Source of the DNA: Leisingera sp. ANG-M1 | GTDB lineage: Bacteria; Pseudomonadota; Alphaproteobacteria; Rhodobacterales; Rhodobacteraceae | NCBI RefSeq assembly: GCF_000813745.1 | Contig: NZ_JWLC01000011.1 | Span: forward strand, 22,669 to 86,668 | Length of the DNA: 64,000 nt | Direction: 5' to 3' | In this document: piece by piece, positions 16,810 to 23,874 of the stretch | Numbering within the stretch: the first letter of the stretch is position 1 | Layout of the letters: every line of letters starts with the position of its first letter | Translations under genes and position numbers: made by a program | The notes under the pieces: model-generated | Seen by the model: only the letters and a program-made list of their open reading frames with translations | What the model was told of the DNA's origin: nothing | The model's database searches: none

Positions 16810-17745
16810 ATGGCGCTTCTGGTCAATGTCGGGTTTGACAACTGGTTCACGGATGAGGAGCTGACAGCCGAGCTGAAGGCGCTGGCACCGGATCTGGACA
16901 TCCGGCCTATGAGCGATGCGGGCAATCTGGCGGAGGTCTCCATGCTGGCCACCACGGTGCTGAAAAGCGGGCTGCCGGAACAGCTGCCGAACCTGCAGCT
17001 GGTGCAGAAGCTGGGCGCCGGTGTCGACAGTATCGTGGCCCACCCCAGCCTGCCGCCGCATGTCCGTGTCGCCCGGCTGAAGCCGAACGAGCCGGCGCAT
17101 GAGATAGCCGAATTCTGCCTTGCCTACGTGCTGCACGGCCAGCGCAACATCGCCCAGCACGAAGCCTCGCAAAAACGCAGCGCCTGGGAGCCGCTGGCGC
17201 CGAAACGCCCAACGCACACCACCGTCGGCGTGCTGGGTCTTGGCCATATCGGCGGCATGACCGCTAGGCTGATGCGCGATCTGCGGTTCCGGGTGCTTGG
17301 CTGGAGCCGTTCGCCCAAGGAGATCGAGGGCGTTGACTGCCGCCACGGCGAGGCCGCGCTGCTGCAGATGCTGGGTGAATGCGACTATGTCTGCGCCATC
17401 CTGCCCTCAACCCCGGCCACCCGCCATCTGATGAATGAGGAGACGCTGGCGGCAATGAAACCCGGCGCCACGCTGATCAACGCCGGCCGCGGCGACCTGA
17501 TCGACGAAGCCGCTCTCATTGCAGCACTGGACAAGGACACCCCGGGCCGTGCGGTGCTGGATGTGACCAGCCAGGAGCCGCTTCCTGCTGAGAGCCCGCT
17601 CTGGACCCATCAGGGCGTCACCATCACCCCGCATGTCTCGGGCTGGCACCTGGGCGATGCGATGAAAGACGTGGTGGAAAACTACCGGCGCTTGGAAGCG
17701 GGCAGCGCGCTGCTGTACGAAGTCGACCGCCAGCGCGGCTACTGA
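16810..17745 (+). CDS. D-2-hydroxyacid dehydrogenase (glyoxylate/hydroxypyruvate reductase A-like)
   Basis: A 311-residue NAD(P)-dependent 2-hydroxyacid dehydrogenase. The nucleotide-binding segment is GVLGLGHIGGMTARLM. The catalytic Arg lies in INAGRGDLID and the catalytic His in TPHVSGWH near the C-terminus. The shape of the N-terminal catalytic domain is closest to GhrA-like reductases, but the substrate is not proven. The start at 16810 has a strong GGAGGGAG about 9 bases upstream. Convergent with gcvH across a hairpin-bearing gap. Confidence 0.9.
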   Translation: MALLVNVGFDNWFTDEELTAELKALAPDLDIRPMSDAGNLAEVSMLATTVLKSGLPEQLPNLQLVQKLGAGVDSIVAHPSLPPHVRVARLKPNEPAHEIAEFCLAYVLHGQRNIAQHEASQKRSAWEPLAPKRPTHTTVGVLGLGHIGGMTARLMRDLRFRVLGWSRSPKEIEGVDCRHGEAALLQMLGECDYVCAILPSTPATRHLMNEETLAAMKPGATLINAGRGDLIDEAALIAALDKDTPGRAVLDVTSQEPLPAESPLWTHQGVTITPHVSGWHLGDAMKDVVENYRRLEAGSALLYEVDRQRGY

Positions 17746-17770
17746 AACGGCCCCGGAAAACGCTCCCCTG

Positions 17771-17800
17771 CTTCTTCTGGCCCAAAAATATCCCCGCCGG
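17771..17800 (-). repeat. Dispersed intergenic repeat, beta module, copy 2
   Basis: CTTCTTCTGG and AAAAATATCCCC form the inverted copy of the segment at 2813-2840. It lies between the convergent dehydrogenase and gcvH genes and is followed at once by a hairpin. Confidence 0.7.
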
Positions 17801-17805
17801 AGGCA

Positions 17806-17835
17806 CCGCCTTGTTTTCGGCAGGGAACAAGGCGG
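17806..17835. terminator. 10-bp hairpin between convergent genes
   Basis: CCGCCTTGTT (17806-17815) and AACAAGGCGG (17826-17835) form a perfect 10-bp stem with a 10-base loop. With the adjacent A/T-rich repeat it is a good bidirectional terminator for the dehydrogenase and gcvH genes. Confidence 0.75.
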
Positions 17836-17858
17836 ACCTTCCAACAGCGGCAACCGGA

Positions 17859-18218
17859 TCAGCCGATGAAATCCTTGTACCCGGCCTCGTCCATGTAATC
17901 GTCCATCGGCGACAGGTCCGAGGGCTTCAGCTTGAAGAACCAGGCGCCGCCTTCGGGGTCCTCGTTCACCTTGCCCGGGTCATCGGCCAGCGCCTCATTG
18001 ACCTCAACCACTTCGCCGTCCAGCGGCGCCAGGATGTCCGAGGCGGCTTTGACCGATTCAATCACAACGATCTCGTCATCCTTGGTCACTTCGGTGCCCG
18101 GCTCCGGCAGCTCCACATAAACCACCTCGCCCAGCTGCTCGGCGGCATGGGCGGTGATGCCGACGGTGATCAGATCGCCTTCGGGCAGCAGCCACTCGTG
18201 TTCCTCGGTGTATTTCAT
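17859..18218 (-). CDS. gcvH: Glycine cleavage system H protein
   Basis: A 119-residue lipoyl carrier that shuttles the aminomethyl group between the P, T and L proteins of glycine cleavage. The lipoylated lysine is Lys57 in ESVKAASD, and the fold-specific EHEWL N-terminus is present. The ATG at 18218 follows AAGGGA. Neither gcvT nor gcvP is adjacent: neighbours are an unrelated dehydrogenase and a glutamine synthetase-like gene, so gcvH stands alone within this window. The 198 bp upstream carry no recognisable riboswitch. Confidence 0.95.
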   Translation of the reverse strand: MKYTEEHEWLLPEGDLITVGITAHAAEQLGEVVYVELPEPGTEVTKDDEIVVIESVKAASDILAPLDGEVVEVNEALADDPGKVNEDPEGGAWFFKLKPSDLSPMDDYMDEAGYKDFIG

Positions 18219-18416
18219 GATCTTGTTTTCCCTTAGAAAAGCACAGGTTAGATATGTGTTGTGGCCGCCCAAAAGGCGCCGCAGGAAACAGGGGCCCGGC
18301 GCACCAGCCCCTGCATACGCGGGTATACGCTAGCAACGGCCGCGCCTTGCGATCAAGATGCCAAATCGCGGGATCAGCAAGATTTTAGGCGGCAGCGCCG
18401 CCCCCCGCCGAAGGTG

Positions 18417-19865
18417 TCAGAACAGGTTGAAATACTCCGCTTGCTCCCATTCGCTGACGGTGTCCAGGTAGCGTTCCCACTCGAACCGCTTGAGGTGGTG
18501 CAGATAGGCCGTCACATCTTCACCCAGCGCCTCCCGGCACAGGCCGGAACCTTCAAAAGCAGCCAGCGCCTGGCCCAGCGAGCGCGGCAGCTTATCGCTG
18601 TCTTCGCTGTAGGGCGAGACCGTGGGACGCGGCGCCTCCAGCCCCTCGGCCAGGCCGGCCGCACCGGCAATGATCTGCGCCGCCAGCGCGAAATAGGGGT
18701 TGGCGGAACTGTCCGGCGCCCGGTTTTCGATCCGGCTGGCGTCGTCGCCCGGATGCATCAGCGCCCGCAGCATGGCACCGCGGTTGTCCTCGCCCCAGCC
18801 GATCCGGTTCGGCGCCAGCTGATAGGGCAAATAGCGTTTGTAGCTGTTCACCGTCGGCGCGATCAGCAGCGAAGTCTCGGCGGCATATTTCAGCAGCCCC
18901 GCCATCCAGGCGCTGGCCGGCGGCGTCAGCAGGCCTTCGGCTTCCGGCATGAACAAATTGCGCCCCGAAGCCAGATCCTGCAGCGACTGATGCACATGCC
19001 AGCCGTTGGCCATGGCATTATCCAGCCGCGGCTTGGCCATAAAGCTCGCGTGCAGCCCGTTCCTGGCGCAGACCTCCTTCACCAGGGTGCGGAACATCAC
19101 CATCGCGTCGGCCTGTGCCATGGCGCCATCGGGGGCAAAGGTGAATTCAACCTGGCTCGGCCCCATCTCGATCTCGACCGAGCGCACCCGCAACCCCAGC
19201 TTCTGAGCGTTGCGGCGCAACAGGTCCAGCACGCCCTCTACCTCGCCATACCGGGTCTCCGTCAGATACTGGTAGCCCTGCATCAGGTTCCGGGTTTGCA
19301 CCGGCGCGCCGGGACGGCCGGCCTGCTCATGCGCCGCAGCTTTGTCCGCCAGCTCGAAGATGTGGAATTCGACCTCCAAGCCGAAGGTCGCCGCCATCCC
19401 CTGCCCGGCCAGCTGATCCACGGCCTTTTGCAGCACCCTGCCCGACGTAAAGGGGATCGGCTGGCCGTCCTGATAAACCGGTTCGCAAAAGATCCAGGCG
19501 GAATGGCCCGACCAAGGCAGCGCCCGGTAAGTACCGGGGCGCGGCACCAGCAGCACATCGCCTGCCCCCTGCATCGGCCCCGCCAGCCCGCTGCCGCCCT
19601 CCCAGACCGGAAAGGCAGTGCGGTGCGAGGTGTCTTTCTGCAACAGCGTCGACGGCACGTTCAGGCCGCGTTCAAACACCGAAGCAAAACCCTCGGCCAT
19701 CACGGTCTTGCCGCGCAAGAGCCCGTGCTGATCGGGAAACAGCACCCGGACCGTTTCGATCCCGTCAAATTGCGCCCGCGACACGATCTCAGCCGCCTGA
19801 CGGCAGTCCTCAGGGCCAAGCAGCCCCAGGCGGGCCAGTTTTCCGGATGTGAAATCTTGCGCCAT
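18417..19865 (-). CDS. Glutamine synthetase family protein
   Basis: A 482-residue ATP-dependent ammonia or amine ligase of the GS fold. Metal- and ATP-site motifs are visible: GLEVEFHIFE, NGWHVHQSL, and IENRAPDSSANPYFALAAQ. The sequence is not that of housekeeping GlnA, so a gamma-glutamylation role in amine or amino acid catabolism is more likely (inference). The ATG at 19865 (MAQDFTSGKLARLG) is preferred to an upstream in-frame start. Divergent from an IclR regulator with a 213-bp shared region, which suggests that the regulator controls it. Confidence 0.88.
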   Translation of the reverse strand: MAQDFTSGKLARLGLLGPEDCRQAAEIVSRAQFDGIETVRVLFPDQHGLLRGKTVMAEGFASVFERGLNVPSTLLQKDTSHRTAFPVWEGGSGLAGPMQGAGDVLLVPRPGTYRALPWSGHSAWIFCEPVYQDGQPIPFTSGRVLQKAVDQLAGQGMAATFGLEVEFHIFELADKAAAHEQAGRPGAPVQTRNLMQGYQYLTETRYGEVEGVLDLLRRNAQKLGLRVRSVEIEMGPSQVEFTFAPDGAMAQADAMVMFRTLVKEVCARNGLHASFMAKPRLDNAMANGWHVHQSLQDLASGRNLFMPEAEGLLTPPASAWMAGLLKYAAETSLLIAPTVNSYKRYLPYQLAPNRIGWGEDNRGAMLRALMHPGDDASRIENRAPDSSANPYFALAAQIIAGAAGLAEGLEAPRPTVSPYSEDSDKLPRSLGQALAAFEGSGLCREALGEDVTAYLHHLKRFEWERYLDTVSEWEQAEYFNLF

Positions 19866-19986
19866 GGGCGGCCTCTTGCAGAGCGAGCTGCTTGAAAATG
19901 CACCGGAAATACTGCCCGCGTCCAGCTTGGCGGCGGCATTTGCCGCATATGGCTGCGCTTTCCAGATATTGCGGGGGTTTTGCACC

Positions 19987-20015
19987 TTGACAGCGTTCAC
20001 TTTGCGAACATTGTG
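19987..20015 (+). promoter_or_regulatory. Candidate promoter with overlapping operator (IclR gene)
   Basis: TTGACA (19987-19992) is followed after 17 bases by ATTGTG (20010-20015), a fair -35/-10 pair pointing to the IclR gene. The spacer contains an imperfect palindrome GTTCACTTTGCGAAC (19995-20009), and TTCGCA recurs at 20023. An autoregulatory operator that also serves the divergent glutamine synthetase-like gene is plausible. Confidence 0.45.
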
Positions 20016-20078
20016 TCCAGCATTCGCACATCCTTACCCTCGCTAGGCGGCGGTTTTTCAAGTTACGGCAGACATCTG

Positions 20079-20855
20079 ATGACGGTTACGGAACAGGACA
20101 GGAATATTTCTTCAAGCTTTGCCAAGGGGCTGGCAGTGCTGGCGGTGTTTGACGCGGCCACCCCCAGCATGACCCTGGCCGAGATCGCGCGACGCAGCGG
20201 CCAGGACCGCGCCACCGCCCGGCGCGGGGCGCTGACGCTAGTGCAGGCGGGCTACCTGCGCCAGGACGGGCGGATGCTGTCACTGACACCGCGGGTGCTG
20301 GCGCTGGCGGGCGGCTTCCTGCAGGCCAACCAGTTCGGCCGCAAGGTGCAGCCGGTGCTGAACCGTCATGCCCGGCAAATGGAAGTCGAAGTCACCCTGG
20401 CGATGCTCGACCAAGGCCGGGTTCTGCTGCTGGCGCAATCCACCGTCGAGCACGGCCATATCACCTATGGCTTCACTGCCGGTTCCCACATCCCGCTGGC
20501 CCATACCAGCCTGGGACGGATGCTGCTGGCCGGGCTGCCGCCGGAAGAAGCTGCGGCCGTACTCGCGCAAGAAGATCTGCCGCGCCATACCGAGCAGTCA
20601 CTGCAGGATCCCGCCGCCATTCTCGACCGCGCTGCCCAGGCCCGCGAGCAGGGTTTCTGCATCACCGGCAGCGAGTTTGAGGCCGGCATCACCGGCTATG
20701 CGGTGCCGGTGTCGCGTCCGGGACGCACGCCGGTGGTCGTTGGCAGCTCTGCGCCGCGCGGCCTGAACCCCGAGGCTGATGCCGAACGGCTGCTGCGCGG
20801 CCTGCAGCTCTGCGCTGCCGAACTGCGCCAGGCCGAAGCTGTGGATCACCTTTGA
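20079..20855 (+). CDS. IclR family transcriptional regulator
   Basis: A 258-residue DNA-binding regulator. The N-terminal winged helix-turn-helix spans about residues 12-70 (FAKGLAVLAVFDAATPSMTLAEIARRSG by position), followed by the IclR effector domain (LGRMLLAGLP, then CITGSEFEAGITGYAVPV). The C-terminal region resembles the PcaR/PobR/PcaU subgroup of aromatic-degradation regulators, but the effector is unknown. The ATG at 20079 gives a normal length. Its location opposite the glutamine synthetase-like gene argues for control of that gene. Confidence 0.9.
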   Translation: MTVTEQDRNISSSFAKGLAVLAVFDAATPSMTLAEIARRSGQDRATARRGALTLVQAGYLRQDGRMLSLTPRVLALAGGFLQANQFGRKVQPVLNRHARQMEVEVTLAMLDQGRVLLLAQSTVEHGHITYGFTAGSHIPLAHTSLGRMLLAGLPPEEAAAVLAQEDLPRHTEQSLQDPAAILDRAAQAREQGFCITGSEFEAGITGYAVPVSRPGRTPVVVGSSAPRGLNPEADAERLLRGLQLCAAELRQAEAVDHL

Positions 20856-20936
20856 CGCGCATTGCGGAAAACCCCGCCTTGCAATGGCTTCGCCCCGCGC
20901 TAGGCTGCAGGGAGAGATTTCCGCAGGAGCATTTCG

Positions 20937-21251
20937 ATGATGAAACAGACTGCACTGGCGGCAGCCCTCTGCGCCGCCTTCACCGCCCCGGCCCTGGCCA
21001 AAGGCGTTGAAGGCAAACAGGTGACGGTGCTGGGCCGCGACTGGGTCGTCGCCCCGGTCGAAGACATGGCCGGCCGCTACAGCGCCACCCGGCTGAACCG
21101 CGAACACCTGCCGTTCCGCCCGCCCGCGGTGCTGACCGCGCGCCAGGCGGTCAGAGCTCTGCGCGCCGCGACCGGCTGCAGCGTCAACCTGGACACGATG
21201 GTGCGCGACATCACCGGCACCTACTACGCCCAGATGATCTGCCGCAAATAG
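20937..21251 (+). CDS. Exported hypothetical protein
   Basis: A 104-residue protein with a clean signal peptide (MMKQTALAAALCAAFTAPALA) and a mature part of about 83 residues carrying two cysteines (ATGCSVNLD and MICRK at the end) that could form a disulfide in the periplasm. No family recognised. AGGAG lies about 7 bases before the tandem ATGs; 20937 or 20940 may be used. It is 81 bp after the IclR gene on the same strand. Confidence 0.75.
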   Translation: MMKQTALAAALCAAFTAPALAKGVEGKQVTVLGRDWVVAPVEDMAGRYSATRLNREHLPFRPPAVLTARQAVRALRAATGCSVNLDTMVRDITGTYYAQMICRK

Positions 21252-21372
21252 GAACGCGCCTGACGCTTGCGCGGTTTGGCAGCGTTTTTCTGAAACATCC
21301 TCTTGGGAAATGTGATCATTTTCCTGGGAGCGATGGATTGAGCGGCCCCGGCGCGCCTGCCATAGATTGCGC

Positions 21373-22356
21373 ATGAAACTTGCTATCAACGGATTCGGCC
21401 GCATCGGCCGGGCCATCCTGCGCCAGATTCTGACCACATCGCGCGGAGACGGCATCGAAGTGGTGCGGATCAACGATATCGCGCCCTTGGACATGTGCGC
21501 CTATCTGTTCCAGTACGACAGCACCTTCGGCCCCTTTGCCCATCCAGTGGAGCACGGGAGCGGCGCGCTGCAGGTGATGGGCCGCACCATCCCGGTCAGC
21601 CACGCGCCCGACCTGACATCGGTGGACCTCAGCGGTGTCGATCTGGTGCTGGAATGTACCGGCATCGCCCGCACCTCGGACGTGGCCGAACGCGGCATCA
21701 AGGCAGGCGCCGGCAAGGTGCTGATCTCAGGCCCTTCCCCGGCGGCGGAACTGACCATGGTGCTGGGTGCCAATGAGGAGAGCCTGGGCGATGCCCGCAT
21801 CGTTTCCAATGCCTCCTGCACCACCAATGGGCTGACGCCGCTGGTGAAACTGCTGGACCAGATCGCCGGCATCGACACCGCGCATATGACCACCATCCAC
21901 TGCTACACCAACTCGCAGCCGATGGTGGACGCGCCGCGCGGCGATTTTGCCCGCTCCCGCGGCGGCGCCCAGTCGATGGTGCCGACCACAACCTCGGCAA
22001 TGCATCTGATCGACGAAGTGCTGCCGCACCTCAAAGGCCGGGTCAGCGGCGCTGCAGTGCGGGTGCCGACAGCCAGCGTCTCCGCCGTGGATCTGGTAGC
22101 GCATCTGAAGACGCCGATGAGCGAGACAGAATTCTCCGCCGCGCTGCGCCAAGGCGTTGCCGCCTCCAAGGTGCTGGGCTGGACCGATATGCCGCTGGTC
22201 TCCTCGGACCTGCGCGCCCGGCCTGAATCGCTGGTGATTGCCGGCCCGGAGACCCGCATGGCCGGCGATTCCCAGGTGCGGGTGTTCGGCTGGTATGACA
22301 ACGAATGGGGCTTCTCGGCCCGGATGCTGGATGTGGCGCGGCTGATGGCAGGCTAG
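21373..22356 (+). CDS. Glyceraldehyde-3-phosphate dehydrogenase (type I)
   Basis: A 327-residue NAD(P)-dependent GAPDH of central carbon metabolism. The nucleotide motif is INGFGRIGRAILR; catalytic Cys149 lies in SNASCTTNG and His176 in TIHCYTN. The usual Cys at 153 in the CTTNC signature is Gly here, which marks it as a divergent GAPDH copy. The ATG at 21373 is used; a TTG two codons upstream is possible. It is followed by a strong hairpin at 22386-22409. Confidence 0.92.
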   Translation: MKLAINGFGRIGRAILRQILTTSRGDGIEVVRINDIAPLDMCAYLFQYDSTFGPFAHPVEHGSGALQVMGRTIPVSHAPDLTSVDLSGVDLVLECTGIARTSDVAERGIKAGAGKVLISGPSPAAELTMVLGANEESLGDARIVSNASCTTNGLTPLVKLLDQIAGIDTAHMTTIHCYTNSQPMVDAPRGDFARSRGGAQSMVPTTTSAMHLIDEVLPHLKGRVSGAAVRVPTASVSAVDLVAHLKTPMSETEFSAALRQGVAASKVLGWTDMPLVSSDLRARPESLVIAGPETRMAGDSQVRVFGWYDNEWGFSARMLDVARLMAG

Positions 22357-22385
22357 GGACTGCCCGCCGAGCGCCGCCCGGACAG

Positions 22386-22409
22386 CAAAGCCCGCCCCTG
22401 CGGGCTTTG
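22386..22409. terminator. 10-bp terminator hairpin between convergent genes
   Basis: CAAAGCCCGC (22386-22395) and GCGGGCTTTG (22400-22409) form a perfect 10-bp stem with a 4-base loop, between the GAPDH gene and the convergent membrane protein gene. A and T tracts at the stem ends suit bidirectional termination. Confidence 0.8.
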
Positions 22410-22410
22410 G

Positions 22411-23019
22411 CTATTTCTGCGACAGGCGGTTTTCTCCGGCCAGGCGCAGCCAGCGGAAGATCAGCATCAGTGCGACCATGCAGGCGGTAAGGCCAATCAG
22501 ATCGCCTGCTGCATAGACGGCCATCACCGGCAGCTGATCACCGGGGAAAATCAGACCAGAGAACACCACCGACTGACCAAGGGAATTGATCACCGAAGCC
22601 AGCGCGCCTGCGGCCAGCAGCCATTTCCATTCCATCCGCCGCGCCAGCCCGGCATGCAGCGGCCGCCCCAGCAGCCGGAACAAGCCAAAGGCCGCCAGCG
22701 CCGACACCGCACCCACAGCAATCGATTCCAGCAGCACCGGCTGCATCAGCTGGAGGATGCCCGCATCGGTGAACATCAGCTCTGACAGAAAGGCGCCAAA
22801 AGCCAGCGGCAGCACTGCCTTCCACCCGAACAGCCAGACGCTCAGAACCCTTACCCCGTGCGGCAGGTAGACCAGGCTGGCAAAAACGGTGAGCTCAGGC
22901 AGGAACAGCGCCTGCACCGGCGTCACAATCCAGGCCGTGACCCCATGGCAAACGATGTAGACTGCGGTGATGACGGCAAAAACCTGAAACCGGGAATACA
23001 ACAATGAAACGCGTGTCAT
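22411..23019 (-). CDS. Integral membrane protein, MASE1-like
   Basis: A 202-residue protein that is almost entirely membrane-embedded, with about six hydrophobic segments and short loops. The pattern FLPHGVRVL-like (YLPHGVRVLSVWLFGW) and VINSLGQSVVF resembles the MASE1-type sensory membrane module but without any attached signalling domain. Function unknown. The stop directly abuts the hairpin at 22386-22409. Confidence 0.75.
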   Translation of the reverse strand: MTRVSLLYSRFQVFAVITAVYIVCHGVTAWIVTPVQALFLPELTVFASLVYLPHGVRVLSVWLFGWKAVLPLAFGAFLSELMFTDAGILQLMQPVLLESIAVGAVSALAAFGLFRLLGRPLHAGLARRMEWKWLLAAGALASVINSLGQSVVFSGLIFPGDQLPVMAVYAAGDLIGLTACMVALMLIFRWLRLAGENRLSQK

Positions 23020-23071
23020 AACACCGGTTTAGCCGCACAGATTGGGCGCTGCAACCAATAGCGGGGCCGGA

Positions 23072-23374
23072 TTACCTGGCCGGCGGGTCGAAACTGACCA
23101 CATAATGCTTGGCCCGGCTGCCGCCCGCCCGTTTCAGGAACCCCATGTCCAGCAGCGACTTCAAGGTCCGGTGATAGGTCGCCTGGGCAATCCCTTGCAC
23201 CAGCCGGTGGCTGCGGATCTGCTCCGATTGCACCGGCGTGCCCGGGCTGGCAGTCAGCGCATGGGCGGCCAGAAACACATCGCGCTCAACCGGGCTCAGA
23301 CGGTCGAGGCCGATATCCCGCTCCATCTGGAACAGCATGTCGCGCAGCTCATAGATGGATTTCAGCCTGTCCAA
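23072..23374 (-). CDS. Winged-helix DNA-binding protein, MarR-like
   Basis: About 100 residues with the order LSPVERDVFLAAHAL, then QIRSHRLVQGIAQATYHRTLKSLLDMGFLKRAGG, which reads as a winged helix-turn-helix with a beta wing. It is probably a small transcription regulator. There is no good ATG: a TTG at 23374 with GAGGGCAGAGGG upstream is the best start, while TTG at 23419 and ATG at 23338 are alternatives. A 13-bp perfect inverted repeat lies just upstream (23425-23490) and may be its operator. Confidence 0.7.
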   Translation of the reverse strand: MDRLKSIYELRDMLFQMERDIGLDRLSPVERDVFLAAHALTASPGTPVQSEQIRSHRLVQGIAQATYHRTLKSLLDMGFLKRAGGSRAKHYVVSFDPPAR

Positions 23375-23874
23375 CCCTCTGCCCTCGTTCAACGCACACC
23401 AAAGCCGGGCTCCCGGCAACTTAAAATGATACCACGCAAAATTATCAAACTGACAATTATATGGACAGTAATATCTCGCGTGGTATCATTCCCGCCAGGC
23501 TTGGCTTCATGTGAGTGGTGGCTGCGCCTGACGTTACCCGATGTAGTTTTGTTAATCAGTGCCAGCTCCGGCGGCTTCAGCTGCCGGAGCTGAACCGGAT
23601 AGTACAAATTCCCTTCCGGTTGCCAAATCATAAATACCGCCAACTGTTCAGAGCAGCCGCCAAATTGGCTGAAATTCGCCGCCCGGCGCCAGTGCCCGCC
23701 GGGTCTCCAAGGCGATGCGCGGCATTCCGCCGCCGGCACAGCCTGATGCGAACTTGGCGGAAGGTTGCCGCTTTGCCGGTTCCATCCCGCAAATTCCCCG
23801 TGCTAGGCTTGCCTCCAGGCGCCTGATGCCCCGCCGGGCCCAGGCCGGATTTATGCCCGCTGCCGGGAGCAGAT
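23375..23874. other. Intergenic region with A/T-rich inverted-repeat island
   Basis: A gap of about 500 bp between the regulator gene and tamA. It holds the 13-bp inverted repeat described separately, an A/T-rich core unlike the rest of the window, and the tamA ribosome binding site at its right end. Short open frames occur, but none has a convincing start or composition. Confidence 0.6.
23425..23490. promoter_or_regulatory. 13-bp perfect inverted repeat around an A/T-rich core
   Basis: AATGATACCACGC (23425-23437) is exactly mirrored as GCGTGGTATCATT (23478-23490), with 40 bases between. The core is A/T-rich and holds a nested imperfect palindrome around TTATCAAACTGACAA. It looks like a pair of operators or a looping site beside a regulator gene. 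Confidence 0.6.

Noticed and set aside
18219..18416. Glycine riboswitch upstream of gcvH
   Set aside because: The 198-bp region lacks recognisable paired glycine aptamer features; only a short GTATAC-like palindrome is visible.
18261..19895. Long open frame opposite the glutamine synthetase-like gene (544 codons)
   Set aside because: Shadow frame; the opposite strand has conserved GS motifs in order.
23389..23739. Possible small gene in the gap before tamA (minus strand)
   Set aside because: It runs through the inverted-repeat island, overlaps the regulator start and has no convincing ribosome binding site or family.
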